Counted from the first letter of the stretch, positions 42,391 through 52,673 are shown. The stretch: 64,000 bases of DNA from Brevibacterium aurantiacum (GCF_900169065.1 NZ_FXZB01000023.1:1-64000); one strand, 5' to 3'. The notes: generated from the sequence alone by a model not told the origin. Translations and numbers: made by a program.

Positions 42391-42486
42391 GATCGCTGCT
42401 CAGAGGCTGTACTGGTTTCGATGAACCAGTGCAGGAGCAACGCCGCCTCGTGAAGTGCTATCGCATCACAAAGCTCTATCGCTGAT

Positions 42487-43731
42487 TTATACCGACTTGA
42501 AGGCGACGACGGCGTTGTGCCCACCGAAGCCGAACGAGTTCGTAATCGCTGCGATATCTCCGGCGGGAAGTTCTGCAGGATTGTCGCGCACGATGTTGAT
42601 GCCCACGACGTCCGGGTCGACTTCCTCGATGTTGATCGTCGGGGGAGCCGTGCGAGTCTCCAAGGCCTTGACGGTGAGGATCGACTCGACTGCGCCGGTT
42701 CCGCCCAGCAGGTGACCGGTCATCGACTTGGTCGCACTCACGAGAGCATCTCCGACGTGAGAGCCCAGCAGTTGGCTGATCGCCAAGGACTCCGGGATGT
42801 CGCCCACTGGTGTCGACGTGGCGTGCGCGTTGACGTGCTTGACGTCTGCGGGGCTCAGGTCCGCGTTGTCCAGCGCACTCTGCATCGCACGCAGCGCGTA
42901 CTGACCGCCTGGCTCACCACCGGTGATGTGGTAGGCGTCGTTTGAGATGCCCCAGCTGGAGACCTCGGCGTAGATCTTCGCACCACGAGCCTTGGCGTGC
43001 TCTTCGGTCTCGAGGATGAGAGTTCCTGCACCCTCACCCATGACGAAACCATCGCGGCCGGTGTCGTATGGGCGTGACGCAGTCTCAGGGGAGTCTGTCC
43101 GACGTGAGAGCGCCTGCATCGAGTTGAATGAGGCGATCGTGATCGGGTGGATCGCGGCTTCGGAGCCACCTGCGATCACGATGTCGGCGTGACCTGAGGC
43201 TACAACGTCGTAGGCGTGGCCCAGGCTCTCGGTCGACGAGGCGCAAGCGGAGACCATGGTCTGGACTCCGGCACGGGCCTTGAACTCCATGCCGATGGCT
43301 GCGGCTGGCCCGTTGGGCATGAGCATCGGCACGGTCAGAGGCATGACCCGGCGAGGGCCCTCTTCCTGGAGTGTGTCCCAGGCGTCGAGCAGAGTCCAGA
43401 CTCCGCCGATTCCGGTCGCCCAGGAGACGGCGGTGCGGTCTGGGTCAGTTTCCTCGAGGCCGGCGTCGGCCATGGCCTCTCGGGCGGAGATCAATGCGAA
43501 TTGGGAGGAGGGGTCGAGGCGTTTGGCCTGGACGCGCTTGAGATTCTCGGGAACGACCTGTGGGTCGACCTGTGCTGCGAAGTCGACGGCGAGGCCGTAC
43601 TTCTCGGACCAATCATTGTCCATTGTGTGGACGCCGGACTTGCCGGCCAGGATGGCTTGCCACGTGGCATCGGCCGTCGCGCCCAATGGGGTTACCGCAC
43701 CAATCCCGGTGACGACAACTTTAGGTGTCAT
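42487..43731 (-). CDS. fabF: FabF, 3-oxoacyl-ACP synthase II
   Basis: The 414-residue condensing enzyme shows the Cys-His-His triad: C163 in VSACASSTES, H303 in NAHATSTPVGD and H340 in MTGHLLGGTG. The final Gly-rich NSFGFGGHNA motif is typical of KAS II. It elongates acyl-ACP with malonyl-ACP and controls temperature-dependent chain composition. It is the last gene of fabD-fabH-acpP-fabF and is followed by a perfect terminator. Confidence 0.97.
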   Translation of the reverse strand: MTPKVVVTGIGAVTPLGATADATWQAILAGKSGVHTMDNDWSEKYGLAVDFAAQVDPQVVPENLKRVQAKRLDPSSQFALISAREAMADAGLEETDPDRTAVSWATGIGGVWTLLDAWDTLQEEGPRRVMPLTVPMLMPNGPAAAIGMEFKARAGVQTMVSACASSTESLGHAYDVVASGHADIVIAGGSEAAIHPITIASFNSMQALSRRTDSPETASRPYDTGRDGFVMGEGAGTLILETEEHAKARGAKIYAEVSSWGISNDAYHITGGEPGGQYALRAMQSALDNADLSPADVKHVNAHATSTPVGDIPESLAISQLLGSHVGDALVSATKSMTGHLLGGTGAVESILTVKALETRTAPPTINIEEVDPDVVGINIVRDNPAELPAGDIAAITNSFGFGGHNAVVAFKSV

Positions 43732-43796
43732 GGTACAAACCTCGTCGATAGTGTGGACACGGCCCGTCGGTGGACGGGCCGTGTACGGCTAGTTTC

Positions 43797-44048
43797 TCAG
43801 GCCTCTTGAGCCTTGTTGATGTAGTCAACAGCGTCCTGGACGGTGACGAGGTCTTTGACGTCGTCATCCGGAATCTTCACGCCGAACTTCTTCTCAGCGT
43901 TGACGACGATGGTCATCATCGAGATGGAGTCGATGTCGAGGTCATCGGTGAAAGACTTGTTGGCCTCGACTGCTTCCACAGCCAAACCGGTCTCTTCGTT
44001 GACGATCTCTGCCAGTCCAGCGAGGACTTCAGCTTCGGTGAATGCCAT
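43797..44048 (-). CDS. acpP: Acyl carrier protein
   Basis: The 83-residue acidic helical protein carries the phosphopantetheine site DIDSISM with S41. It has the usual four-helix ACP layout and FTDDLDIDSISMMTIVVNAEKKFGVKIPDDD. It shuttles growing acyl chains between FabD, FabH and FabF. Its place between fabH and fabF is the conserved actinobacterial order. Confidence 0.97.
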   Translation of the reverse strand: MAFTEAEVLAGLAEIVNEETGLAVEAVEANKSFTDDLDIDSISMMTIVVNAEKKFGVKIPDDDVKDLVTVQDAVDYINKAQEA

Positions 44049-44166
44049 TACTTTCCTACTTTCTAGTGTCAGCCGAGGGTTGGTCGACTGGTTGAGGAAC
44101 TTTTCGACGAGTGTCCCGCCGAATATCTTAGGACATTCACGGAGAGTTTTCCGTGAATGAACCCGT

Positions 44167-45168
44167 TTAAGGGAGACGGATCACTTGTGCACCGAAGACC
44201 AGACCGGCTCCGAAACCGATCTGCAGTGCCAATCCTCCGCTGAGTTCGGGCTGTTCGCGCAGCAGACGCTCGGTGGCCAAGGGAATCGACGCCGAGGAGG
44301 TGTTGCCGTTGTCTGCGATATCTCGAGCGATGACGACTGATTCGGGCAGCTTGAGCTGCTTGGCCAGTTCGTCGATGATGCGCATATTCGCCTGATGGGG
44401 GATGAAGGCAGCCAGGTCAGAGGCTTCGATGCCGGATTCGGCAAGGGCCTCCTTGGCCACTTCGGCACCATCCCAGACGGCCCAACGGAAGACGGTCGGC
44501 CCGTCCTGGCGAAGGGTCGGGAATGGGGTCTCGCGGTCGTCGCGGACGTCATAGAGGGACTCGGTCATACGGATCGTCGACCAGTTCTCACCCTTCGAAC
44601 CCCAGACGGTCTTCGAGATGCCCGGCTCGTCGGAGGACGAGACGACGACAGCGCCGGCTCCGTCACCGAGGATGAAGGAGATCGAACGATCCTCCGGGTC
44701 GATGACCTCGGAGAGCTTCTCAGCGCCGATGACCAGGATGTTGTCCATGGCTCCGGAGCGGACCAGTGCGTCGGCCTGTCCGATGCCGTAGCAGTAGCCG
44801 GCGCATGCGGCGCTGATGTCCCAGGCCGGGATGTGGCCGGTTCCCAGGCGATCGGTCAGTGCCGCTGCCGCTGACGGTGTGAAGTACTCGAAGGTGACGG
44901 TGGCGATGATGATGCCGCCGATGTCCTCGGGTTTGAGGCCCGAAGATGCGATTGCCTCGAGGGCTGCTTCCTCGCACATGTCGAGGACGCCGACGTCCTT
45001 GCTGGCCCGCCTGCGGGTGATGATGCCGGTGCGCTGGCGGATCCACTCATCGGAGGAGTTGATGGGGCCGGCGATGTCGTCGTTGGTGACGAGGTTCTCG
45101 GCGCGGTAGGCGCCGATGCCCGTGATCTTGGAGAAGCTTCCGGGCTCTGCGGTCTTCAGTGTTGGCAT
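44167..45168 (-). CDS. fabH: FabH, 3-oxoacyl-ACP synthase III
   Basis: ATG 45168 follows AAAGGAAG; the longer frame lacks a site. The 333-residue enzyme has the Cys-His-Asn triad: C122 in ISAACAGYCYG, H258 in FIPHQANMRI and N289 in DNGNTSSAS. It starts fatty-acid synthesis by condensing acyl-CoA with malonyl-ACP. In actinobacteria it often prefers branched primers, but specificity cannot be read here. It lies 19 bp after fabD. Confidence 0.96.
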   Translation of the reverse strand: MPTLKTAEPGSFSKITGIGAYRAENLVTNDDIAGPINSSDEWIRQRTGIITRRRASKDVGVLDMCEEAALEAIASSGLKPEDIGGIIIATVTFEYFTPSAAAALTDRLGTGHIPAWDISAACAGYCYGIGQADALVRSGAMDNILVIGAEKLSEVIDPEDRSISFILGDGAGAVVVSSSDEPGISKTVWGSKGENWSTIRMTESLYDVRDDRETPFPTLRQDGPTVFRWAVWDGAEVAKEALAESGIEASDLAAFIPHQANMRIIDELAKQLKLPESVVIARDIADNGNTSSASIPLATERLLREQPELSGGLALQIGFGAGLVFGAQVIRLP

Positions 45169-45187
45169 GGTGGTCTTCCTTTGATGA

Positions 45188-46093
45188 TCAGGCGTGGGCC
45201 GCGGCGAACTCACGCGCCCCGTCGAGGTCTGCGGCGGATTTGATGGCGAATGTCTCCACGCCCTTCATGGCGCGTCGTGCAATGCCGGTGAGAGTTCCAC
45301 CGGGGACGAGTTCGATCATTCCGGTGATGCCCGCGTTCAGGAGGGTCTCCTGGCACAGGTCCCAGCGGACCGGGTTGGTGACCTGTTTGACGAGACGGCC
45401 GACGTAGTCCTGTCCGTCCTCGACGACGGTGCCGTCGGAGTTGCTGAGGATCTTCGTGCCCGGGTCGGCAATCTCCAGCGCCGAGGCGGTGGCGGCCAGT
45501 TCAGCGGTTGCCGGAGCCATGAAATCGGTGTGGAAGGCACCGGCCACAGGCAAGGCGATGACTCGGGCCTTCTCCGGTGGGTTCTCGGCTAGCTTGCCGA
45601 GGCTCTCCTTCGATCCTGCTGCCACGGTCTGCCCGCCGCCGTTGACATTGGCCGGGCTTGCCCCGGCAGCTTCGATCGCGGCCAGAACGTCCTCGGGGTC
45701 GCCGCCGACGACGGCTGACATTCCCGTTGGTGTATGGGCGGCGGCGGATGCCATGCCGGCACCACGGACAGAGACGAAGCGCATGGCGTCAGACGCTGTG
45801 AAGATCCCAGCGATCTGTGCTGCCGCGATCTCACCGACGGAGTGTCCGGCGACATAGTCGGCCTTGACTCCGAGTTCCGCTGCGCACGCGATTGCTGACG
45901 CGACGAGCAGCGGCTGCGCCAGAGCTGTGTCCTTGATGGTCTCATCATCCGATTCGGTTCCGTGCTCTCGCAGGTCGATCCCGGATGCGGAGGAGAGTTC
46001 GTCGATCTGTGCGGCGAAGGCGTCAAGTTCCAGGAAGGAACTCAGAAAGCCCGACTTCTGGGCACCTTGGCCCGGGCAGGTGATTGCTAGCAC
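45188..46093 (-). CDS. fabD: FabD, malonyl-CoA:ACP transacylase
   Basis: The 301-residue enzyme starts at GTG 46093 with LAITCPGQGAQKSGFL. The nucleophile is S85 in VAGHSVGEIAA, the acyl-site Arg is in VRGAGM, and His lies in GAFHTDFM. It loads malonyl groups onto AcpP. It is the first structural gene after fasR with 55 bp between, where a FasR-controlled promoter is expected. Confidence 0.96.
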   Translation of the reverse strand: MLAITCPGQGAQKSGFLSSFLELDAFAAQIDELSSASGIDLREHGTESDDETIKDTALAQPLLVASAIACAAELGVKADYVAGHSVGEIAAAQIAGIFTASDAMRFVSVRGAGMASAAAHTPTGMSAVVGGDPEDVLAAIEAAGASPANVNGGGQTVAAGSKESLGKLAENPPEKARVIALPVAGAFHTDFMAPATAELAATASALEIADPGTKILSNSDGTVVEDGQDYVGRLVKQVTNPVRWDLCQETLLNAGITGMIELVPGGTLTGIARRAMKGVETFAIKSAADLDGAREFAAAHA

Positions 46094-46148
46094 TCAGTTC
46101 TCTTTTCGCTCGACTTCGGTGTTCAATCTAGTGGATGGATCGTACAGA

Positions 46149-47348
46149 TCAGTGTGTTTTGTCGGTGTTCGACAATAGCCCGGCATCTGACAGTCGCCCG
46201 TAGACCAATGCGATGTGGATGACGAATGCGTCGCGGGAGACTGTGGGATCGAGTGAGATCGCCGAGGTGATCTTCCGCAGCCGGTATCTCACCGTATTCG
46301 GGTGGACGGACAGCGCCTTGGCCGTGGCTTCCAAGGACGAACCGAATTCGACGTAGGCGCTGACTGTTTTGAGCAGCTGTCCAGTCCCCGAGGTCAACGG
46401 TTCGTAGTAGCGGCTGATGAGTTCTCCCAGTGCGACGGTGTCCCCGGCCAGGGCACGTTCAGGTAGGAGCTCCTCTGCCCTGACGGGGCGTGGGGAGTCG
46501 GGGCGGGCGGTGGCGGCCTTGAGCGCCATGATCGCTGCCTTCGCCGAGGTGGCGGCTTCGGCCAGTGATGACACGCTGGGACCCACGATGACCTCGGAGG
46601 GTCCGAAGCAGTCGGAGAGGTCTTCGACGGCGGTGTCGAGTTCGGTGGCACCGCCGAGGACGATGAGCAGTCGGTTGTCGTGAATGCCGACGAGTGCATC
46701 ATCGGCCCATTTGCGGGCCTTGCGACGAATGACGTCGAGGCCGCGTTTGGCCGACCGCTGCGGGGCCCGTCCGACGAGGACGCTGACAGGTCCCTCGGAC
46801 TGCCAACCGAAGGCCGCCGTACGGCTGGCCAACTCGTCGACGGAGTCACCGCGGACGAGGGCATCGACGACCATCGCCTCCAGGCGGGCGTCCCAGCTGC
46901 CCCGGGCTTCGGCGGCTCGGGCATAGACGTCTGCTGCGGCGAAGGCGATCTCACGGGAGTAGACGAGGACGGCTTCCCGCAGGGCCGGCTGTTCTACCGC
47001 ACGCGCAATGTCGGGTACTCGTTCTTCGACGACCTCGACGACGACCTTGAGCAGCTGCAGCGTCTGCTGCAGGCTGATGGCTCGGATGAGGTCGCGGGGG
47101 GCGGACTTGAAGATCTCGCTGACGACCCGCAGATCCGTATCGGGTTTGCGATACCAGTCGATGAAGGACGAGATGCCTGACTGGGCCAAGAGTCCGACCC
47201 AGGAGCGATCCGAGGGCGACATGCTGCGGTACCAGGGGAGCCGAGCTTCGAGTCTCTGCAGGGTCACAGTGGAAAGAACTCCCACTCCGGCCCGGAGACG
47301 ACGTGCCGTCTCTGCGCGGCGCCGGAGCGTCTCGGCGTCTGTTGTCAT
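46149..47348 (-). CDS. fasR: FasR-type activator of fatty-acid synthesis (PucR/CdaR-like)
   Basis: The start is ATG 47348. The 399-residue protein has an N-terminal regulatory region, a central GGDEF-like CdaR segment (GPVSVLVGRAPQRSAKRGL, then LIVLGGATELDTAVEDL) and the C-terminal PucR helix-turn-helix ATAKALSVHPNTVRYRLRKITSAISLDP. In Streptomyces a protein of this type encoded upstream of fabD activates fabDHPF. Gene order here is the same, so I infer the same job. An inverted CTTGT/ACAAG at 47381-47399 precedes it. Confidence 0.9.
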   Translation of the reverse strand: MTTDAETLRRRAETARRLRAGVGVLSTVTLQRLEARLPWYRSMSPSDRSWVGLLAQSGISSFIDWYRKPDTDLRVVSEIFKSAPRDLIRAISLQQTLQLLKVVVEVVEERVPDIARAVEQPALREAVLVYSREIAFAAADVYARAAEARGSWDARLEAMVVDALVRGDSVDELASRTAAFGWQSEGPVSVLVGRAPQRSAKRGLDVIRRKARKWADDALVGIHDNRLLIVLGGATELDTAVEDLSDCFGPSEVIVGPSVSSLAEAATSAKAAIMALKAATARPDSPRPVRAEELLPERALAGDTVALGELISRYYEPLTSGTGQLLKTVSAYVEFGSSLEATAKALSVHPNTVRYRLRKITSAISLDPTVSRDAFVIHIALVYGRLSDAGLLSNTDKTH

Positions 47349-47419
47349 GGACTCCACTTTAAACGCTTCAACACAATTCGCTTGTACACGACACACAAGT
47401 TTTTGTCGTTGGGGACAAG

Positions 47420-47451
47420 TATGGCCGGAGTCTTGGAGACTCCGGCCATAC
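47420..47451 (-). terminator. Terminator of aceE
   Basis: TATGGCCGGAGTC pairs with GACTCCGGCCATA around TTGGA, just past the aceE stop on the minus strand. Confidence 0.85.
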
Positions 47452-47468
47452 CGCCTGACACGGTGTGC

Positions 47469-50231
47469 TTAGGCGCCCGCACCTTCGGTTGAACCCGAAG
47501 TACCAGCGGTGACATCGTCGAGCTGGTACTTCCGAGCCGCCTCGGCGGCCTTATCGATCGAGATCGCCCCGGTATCGGCCAAGGAGATCAGGGCCTGAGT
47601 CACGACCGAGGGTCCATCGACGTGGTAGTAGCGGCGAGCGGCCGGACGCGTGTCCGAGATCGCGTAGCCGTCGGTGCCCAGCGAAGTGAAGTGACTGGGC
47701 ACGTACTGCCGGATCTGATCCGGTACCGCACGCATGAAGTCCGAGGTTGCCACCACGGGACCCTCGACTTCGGACATCTTCTGAGTCACGTAGGGCACAC
47801 GGGCCTCGGCGTCAGGATTGAGCAGCCGGTCATCTTCGGCATTGAGCCCATCGCGACGCAGTTCGGTCCATGACGTCACCGACCACACATCGGCGGATAC
47901 GCCCCAGTCCTCGGCCAGCAGCTCCTGGGCCTCGAGGACCCACGGAACACCGACTCCGGAGGCCATGAGCTGAACCTTCGGGCCACCGTTGTCCGGTCCC
48001 TTTGACAGCAGGTACATGCCCTTGAGCACACCGTCGACGTCGAGGTCCTCGGGTTCAGGAGGCTGGACCATCGGTTCGTTGTACATCGTCAGGTAGTACA
48101 TGACGTTGGGGTCGCGTTCATCGGCCGGGTCGTACATGCGGTGGATGCCGTCACGGACGATGCGGGCGATCTCGTAGGTGTACGCCGGGTCGTAGGACAC
48201 GATCGACGGGTAGGTCGAGGCCAGCAGATGGGAATGACCGTCTCCGTGCTGCAGTCCTTCTGCCACGAGCGTGGTCCGTCCGGCGGTGGCGCCGAGGATG
48301 AACCCGCGGGCCATCTGGTCTCCTGCGGCCCAGAAGAAGTCGCCGCTGCGCTGGAACCCGAACATCGAGTAGAAGATGTAGAACGGGATCATCGGCTCAC
48401 CGTGGGTGGCATAGGACGTGCCGACGGCGGTGAGAGCTGCGGTGGCGCCGGCCTCGTTGATGCCCACGTGGAGCAGCTGACCGTCGGTGGCTTCCTTGTA
48501 GGCGAGGAAGAGGTCGCGGTCGACCGAGATGTAGTTCTGGCCGTGCGGGTTGTAGATCTTCGCCGTCGGGAAGAACGAGTCCATACCGAAGGTGCGGGCC
48601 TCGTCGGGGATGATCGGCACGATGCGCTTGCCGAACTCCTTTTCGCGCATCAGGTCCTTGAGCACGCGGACGAATCCCATGGTGGTGGCGATCGTCTGCT
48701 TGCCCGAACCGCGCTTGCCGGCGTCGAAGGCCTTGTCGGAGGGCAGTTTGAGATCGATGTGCTTGCTGCGCCGTTCGGGGGAGTACCCGCCGAGTGCCGC
48801 ACGTCGCTCCTGCATGTACTTGATCTCCGGAGCATCCTGCCCGGGGTGGTAGTACGGAGGCAGCTTCGGGTTCTCCTCGAGATCCTTGTCCGAGATCGGA
48901 ATCTGGAAGTGATCACGGGCCAGCTTGAGATCGTCGATCGTCAGCTTCTTCATCTGGTGTGTGGCGTTGCGGGCCTCGAAGTGCGGTCCCAGGGAGTAGC
49001 CCTTGACGGTCTTGACGAGGATGACTGTCGGCTGACCGGTGTGCTCGGCGGCGGCCTTGTACGCTGCGTAGACCTTGCGGTAGTCGTGTCCACCGCGCTT
49101 GAGGTTCCAGATCCTCTCGTCGCTGTAGTCCTCGACCATGGCCTTCGTGCGAGGGTCGCGACCGAAGAAGTTGTCACGGACGAATCCACCCGACTCACCC
49201 TTGTACGTCTGGTAGTCACCGTCCGGGGTGGCATTCATGAGGTTGACGAGGGCGCCGTCACGGTCCTTGGCCAGGAGTTCGTCCCATTCGCGGCCCCAGA
49301 CGACCTTGATGACGTTCCATCCGGCACCGCGGAAGTAGGCTTCGAGCTCCTGGATGATCTTGCCGTTGCCGCGCACCGGTCCGTCGAGGCGCTGCAGGTT
49401 GCAGTTGATGACAAAGTTGAGGTTGTCGAGTTCTTCGAAGGCGGCGACGTGGAGCATGCCGCGGCTCTCCGGTTCGTCGAGCTCGCCATCGCCGAGGAAC
49501 GCCCAAGTCTGCTGCTGCGAGGTGTCCTTGATGCCGCGATTCTGCAGATACTTGTCGAACTGTGCCTGCGCGATCGCGTTCATCGGTCCCAGGCCCATCG
49601 ACACCGTCGGGTGCTCCCAGAAGTCAGGCAGCTGGTGCGGGTGGGGATAGGAGGGCAGTCCGCTGGGTTTGCCGTCGATCTGATGGGACTGCTGCTGACG
49701 GAATCCGTCGAGGTCCTGTTCGCTCATCCGGCCTTCGAGATAGGCGCGAGCGTACATACCCGGTGAGGCGTGGCCCTGATAGAAGATGTGGTCACCGCCG
49801 CCGGGATGATCCTTGCCCCGGAAGAAGTGGTTGAGGCCGATTTCGTAGAGCGTGGCCGATGAGGCATAGGTCGAGATGTGACCGCCGACCTCGACTCCGG
49901 GCCGCTGAGCGCGGTGGACGAGCATCGCGGCGTTCCAGCGGTTCCAACGCCGGTAGCGTCGCTCCACCTCTTCGTCGCCGGGGAACCACGGTTCGTTCTC
50001 GGGACCGATCGTATTCACGTAGTCGGTGGCTGTCAGGCTGGGCACGCCGATCTGCTTCTCTCGCGAACGCTGGAGCATCCGCAGCATGACGTACCGTGCG
50101 CGTGATCGTCCGCCCTCGTCGATGAGGCCGTCCAGCGACGCCAGCCACTCCTCAGTCTCTTCGGGATCGATGTCGGGCACCTGGCTGGGCAGCCCATTGA
50201 GAATCGGTCCGCCCTGTTTCCGATTGTCCAC
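47469..50231 (-). CDS. aceE: Pyruvate dehydrogenase E1 component, homodimeric
   Basis: The 920-residue protein starts at GTG 50231. It is a homodimeric-type E1 (about 890-920 aa): [45 protein letters not shown], the thiamine-diphosphate motif [12 protein letters not shown] through [12 protein letters not shown], the second-domain [20 protein letters not shown], and C-terminal [17 protein letters not shown]. It decarboxylates pyruvate and passes acetyl groups to a lipoyl E2 encoded elsewhere. Its position beside fasR-fab links carbon entry and lipid synthesis. An intergenic region of 262 bp separates it from the divergent DUF3052 gene. Confidence 0.97.
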   Translation of the reverse strand: MDNRKQGGPILNGLPSQVPDIDPEETEEWLASLDGLIDEGGRSRARYVMLRMLQRSREKQIGVPSLTATDYVNTIGPENEPWFPGDEEVERRYRRWNRWNAAMLVHRAQRPGVEVGGHISTYASSATLYEIGLNHFFRGKDHPGGGDHIFYQGHASPGMYARAYLEGRMSEQDLDGFRQQQSHQIDGKPSGLPSYPHPHQLPDFWEHPTVSMGLGPMNAIAQAQFDKYLQNRGIKDTSQQQTWAFLGDGELDEPESRGMLHVAAFEELDNLNFVINCNLQRLDGPVRGNGKIIQELEAYFRGAGWNVIKVVWGREWDELLAKDRDGALVNLMNATPDGDYQTYKGESGGFVRDNFFGRDPRTKAMVEDYSDERIWNLKRGGHDYRKVYAAYKAAAEHTGQPTVILVKTVKGYSLGPHFEARNATHQMKKLTIDDLKLARDHFQIPISDKDLEENPKLPPYYHPGQDAPEIKYMQERRAALGGYSPERRSKHIDLKLPSDKAFDAGKRGSGKQTIATTMGFVRVLKDLMREKEFGKRIVPIIPDEARTFGMDSFFPTAKIYNPHGQNYISVDRDLFLAYKEATDGQLLHVGINEAGATAALTAVGTSYATHGEPMIPFYIFYSMFGFQRSGDFFWAAGDQMARGFILGATAGRTTLVAEGLQHGDGHSHLLASTYPSIVSYDPAYTYEIARIVRDGIHRMYDPADERDPNVMYYLTMYNEPMVQPPEPEDLDVDGVLKGMYLLSKGPDNGGPKVQLMASGVGVPWVLEAQELLAEDWGVSADVWSVTSWTELRRDGLNAEDDRLLNPDAEARVPYVTQKMSEVEGPVVATSDFMRAVPDQIRQYVPSHFTSLGTDGYAISDTRPAARRYYHVDGPSVVTQALISLADTGAISIDKAAEAARKYQLDDVTAGTSGSTEGAGA

Positions 50232-50493
50232 GGTGTGGTCCTCTCTTCAGCTCCACGATCTTCGTTGGTGTCAAGATCCGGTGGGTCAGGTGGAATGGGC
50301 GGTCAAATCATGATTGAGCCCAGGGTCCACCAGATACTTCCATCAGCCTAGTCCTCCCGCGCGATCTTCGCTGGGGCGAAATCTTGTGATCTCAATGACG
50401 AGTTCATAGTCTTGGATGCTCTTTGCAGCCGATTGCATCGTCTTGACGCGCCGCCATTTGCGCCTCCGGCACACTTGACGGAACAATAAGGGC

Positions 50494-50937
50494 ATGAGTA
50501 ACTCCTCTTCCGAAAGGACATCTTCCACGTCGACCCTCCTCAACGAGCTGGGCCACAACCTTGGTTTGGCTGCGGGAGACTATGTGCAAGAAATCGGCTA
50601 CGACGATGACGTCGACTTGGACCTGTGCCAGGCGATCGAAAACATCATTGGTGAGAAAATCGCGGACGGCGATGAAGACGGTGTCTTCGACGCCATCCTG
50701 ATGTGGTGGCGTTCTGACGACGATGACCTGATTGATGGTCTCGTCGACGCGCAGGTCACATTGAAGGAAGGCGGAGTCGTCTGGCTCCTCTCTCCCAAGG
50801 CAAGTCGCCCCGGCCACATCAGCCCGGCCGACATTTCCGAGGCAGCTCCCACAGCAGGCATGCACGTGACCTCGACGGTCAGCGCAGCCGAGCACTGGGC
50901 AGGCTTCCGTTTGGTAGGCAAAAAGAACTTCTCATGA
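50494..50937 (+). CDS. DUF3052-family protein
   Basis: The 147-residue acidic protein has the family pattern: LNELGHNLGLAAGDYVQEIGYDDDVDLDLCQAIENIIG, ADGVFDAILMWWRSDDDDLIDGLVDA and GGVVWLLSPKASRPGHISPADISEAAPTAGMHVTST. Members occur next to aceE and ahpE in many actinobacteria, the order seen here. The function is unknown. Its stop overlaps the peroxiredoxin start by ATGA. Confidence 0.9.
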   Translation: MSNSSSERTSSTSTLLNELGHNLGLAAGDYVQEIGYDDDVDLDLCQAIENIIGEKIADGDEDGVFDAILMWWRSDDDDLIDGLVDAQVTLKEGGVVWLLSPKASRPGHISPADISEAAPTAGMHVTSTVSAAEHWAGFRLVGKKNFS

Positions 50938-51404
50938 TCCTTCGGCCCGGAGACCGGGCCCCTGATTTCCGTGTGCCCGATCAGTTCGGGTCCACGATCC
51001 ACCTCGCCGAGGTGTCTCGCCGGTCGGCTGTCATCCTCGTCTTCTTTCCGTTCGCCTTCTCACCCGTGTGCGGTGACGAGGTCAGAGCATTGGACGACCT
51101 GGGGCAGACTCTGGCCGCAGAGTCCGCACCGATCGAGGTCATCGGCATGTCCGTGGATTCGAAGTACACGCTCGCCGCATGGTCGAGCGAGCGTGGGCTT
51201 CGACTCGATCTGGGTTCTGACTTCTGGCCCCATGGCGAGGTGGCGAAGTCCTACGGAGTCTTCGATGCCGATCACGGTGTGGCCGAACGCGGAGTCTTCG
51301 TCATCTCGCAAACGGGTACGATCGTGACCAGTCGACAGGTCGCACGAACCGAGACGCGTGACTTCTCCGTTGATGTCGCTCAAGCGCGAGCACTTCGCGG
51401 TTGA
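50934..51404 (+). CDS. ahpE: Peroxiredoxin, AhpE type
   Basis: The 156-residue protein has a thioredoxin fold with the active-site motif FPFAFSPVCGDEV (peroxidatic C46). No second Cys is present, so it is a 1-Cys enzyme like mycobacterial AhpE and needs an outside thiol reductant such as mycothiol/mycoredoxin. It removes peroxides and peroxynitrite in the cytoplasm. It is coupled to the DUF3052 gene. Confidence 0.92.
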   Translation: MILRPGDRAPDFRVPDQFGSTIHLAEVSRRSAVILVFFPFAFSPVCGDEVRALDDLGQTLAAESAPIEVIGMSVDSKYTLAAWSSERGLRLDLGSDFWPHGEVAKSYGVFDADHGVAERGVFVISQTGTIVTSRQVARTETRDFSVDVAQARALRG

Positions 51405-51459
51405 GTCGATGTGATCATCGGATCAGCGTGATCATCGGATCAGCAAGGAGGAATGAAAC

Positions 51460-51864
51460 ATGGCCACCATCTTCACCAAGATCATCAACGGAGAGATTCC
51501 GGGCACTTTCGTCTACCAGGACGACCTGTGCGTTGCATTCCTCGATGTGTCGCCGATGACCGAGGGCCACACCATGGTCGTACCCCGGGAAGAGATCTCG
51601 CACTGGATCGACGCGGACCAGGACCTGCTGGACCATCTCATGGCCGTCAGTCGCAAGGTGGGACGTGCTCAGCAGGAGGCCTTCGACTGTGAGCGCATCG
51701 GCGTGATGATCCAGGGCTATGAGGTCCCGCACCTGCATATCCATGTCTGGCCGACGAATAAGATCGCCGACTTCGATATCTCTGATCGGGCTGAGATGCA
51801 GACTGCTGAACAGCTGGCAGGGCCTGCCGAGAAGATTCGGCAAGCCCTGGAGCAGCAGTCCTGA
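51460..51864 (+). CDS. HIT-family hydrolase
   Basis: ATG 51460 follows AAGGAGG. The 134-residue protein has TIFTKIINGEIPGTFVYQDDLCVAFLDVSPMTEGHTMVVP and the histidine triad HLHIHVWP (HxHxH-xx). Such cytoplasmic enzymes hydrolyse nucleoside phosphoramidates or dinucleoside polyphosphates. Length and motifs match the Hint branch. It is convergent with the MerR gene, with a 6-bp gap. Confidence 0.93.
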   Translation: MATIFTKIINGEIPGTFVYQDDLCVAFLDVSPMTEGHTMVVPREEISHWIDADQDLLDHLMAVSRKVGRAQQEAFDCERIGVMIQGYEVPHLHIHVWPTNKIADFDISDRAEMQTAEQLAGPAEKIRQALEQQS

Positions 51865-51870
51865 TCACGC

Positions 51871-52635
51871 TCAGCGGTCCGCGTTCGCCTCGAGGTAGTG
51901 ATTGAGTGAGTCTCGGACCAGCTCCGCGCCCTCGGTGCCACCGTAATTGGAGGCAAAGCGCGCGTCACTGACGTACATGTCGGCCAACCCGCGGACATAT
52001 CCGTCGATGTCACCGCTGGGATCGTTCGCTGGAGTCCCCGGAACAGCTCTCAGCCACTGAACGTGACGGTGAGCCAGGTCCTGGCAGCGATCCGATTCGG
52101 GGTCGGCCCCTGCCTCGGCGGCGTTCGCCCAATCCTGATTCAGCTGGTCGACTGCCGCCTTCCATGACTGCTTGTCATCGGGCCTCAGGGACTCCCACCA
52201 ATGCGCAGACGACTCATAGGCCTCAGGGCCCCAGCGCTGCGTCACCTCCTCTTTGTGCTTGCGATGGTCGAAACCGTCGAACATTTCCTCTGCCATGAGA
52301 GGTTCACCTGCTTCCAATCGTGCGATGGTCGCGGTGACGGCGGCGATCTGCCGCTCGATCCGTGCACGCTCGCGTCCGAGGCTGTGCACGTGTTCGCCCA
52401 GTGCCGCAATCGGGTCCGAGGTGCTCTCGAGCACCTCGGCGATCTGGTTCAACGGCATGCCCAGCTCCTTGAGAAGGAGAATGCGCTGCAGGCGCACCAG
52501 CCCTGTCTCGTCGTAGCAGCGATATCCGTTGTCGGTAATGTACGTCGGTGGCAAGAGGCCGATCGCGTCATAGTGACGCAGTGTTCGGCTCGTCGTCCCC
52601 GTCATCCGCGCTGTTTCCTGTATGGACCAGTCCAT
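51871..52635 (-). CDS. MerR-family regulator with TipAS-like effector domain
   Basis: The 254-residue protein has a MerR DNA-binding domain (SIQETARMTGTTSRTLRHYDAIGLLPP, residues 3-70), a coiled linker, and a C-terminal TipAS domain (about 145-250) with GPEAYESSAHWW and HRHVQWLRAVPGT. In Streptomyces TipAL this domain traps thiopeptide antibiotics and activates transcription. The gene's own promoter has a 19-bp spacer with a dyad (52643-52673), so self-activation is likely. The ligand is unknown. Confidence 0.92.
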   Translation of the reverse strand: MDWSIQETARMTGTTSRTLRHYDAIGLLPPTYITDNGYRCYDETGLVRLQRILLLKELGMPLNQIAEVLESTSDPIAALGEHVHSLGRERARIERQIAAVTATIARLEAGEPLMAEEMFDGFDHRKHKEEVTQRWGPEAYESSAHWWESLRPDDKQSWKAAVDQLNQDWANAAEAGADPESDRCQDLAHRHVQWLRAVPGTPANDPSGDIDGYVRGLADMYVSDARFASNYGGTEGAELVRDSLNHYLEANADR

Positions 52636-52642
52636 GACAATC

Positions 52643-52673
52643 AGCTTAGAAGTTGACGTCGCGTCAATGTCAA
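52643..52673 (-). promoter_or_regulatory. MerR-type promoter and operator of the TipA-like gene
   Basis: On the minus strand, -35 TTGACA (52673-52668) and -10 TAAGCT (52648-52643) are 19 bp apart, and the spacer holds the dyad TTGACGCGACGTCAA (52667-52653). A long spacer with a central dyad is the hallmark of promoters untwisted by MerR proteins. Confidence 0.75.

Noticed and set aside
48141-49766. 541-codon plus-strand frame inside aceE
   Set aside because: It is antisense to the well-conserved aceE gene and arises from GC-rich codon bias.
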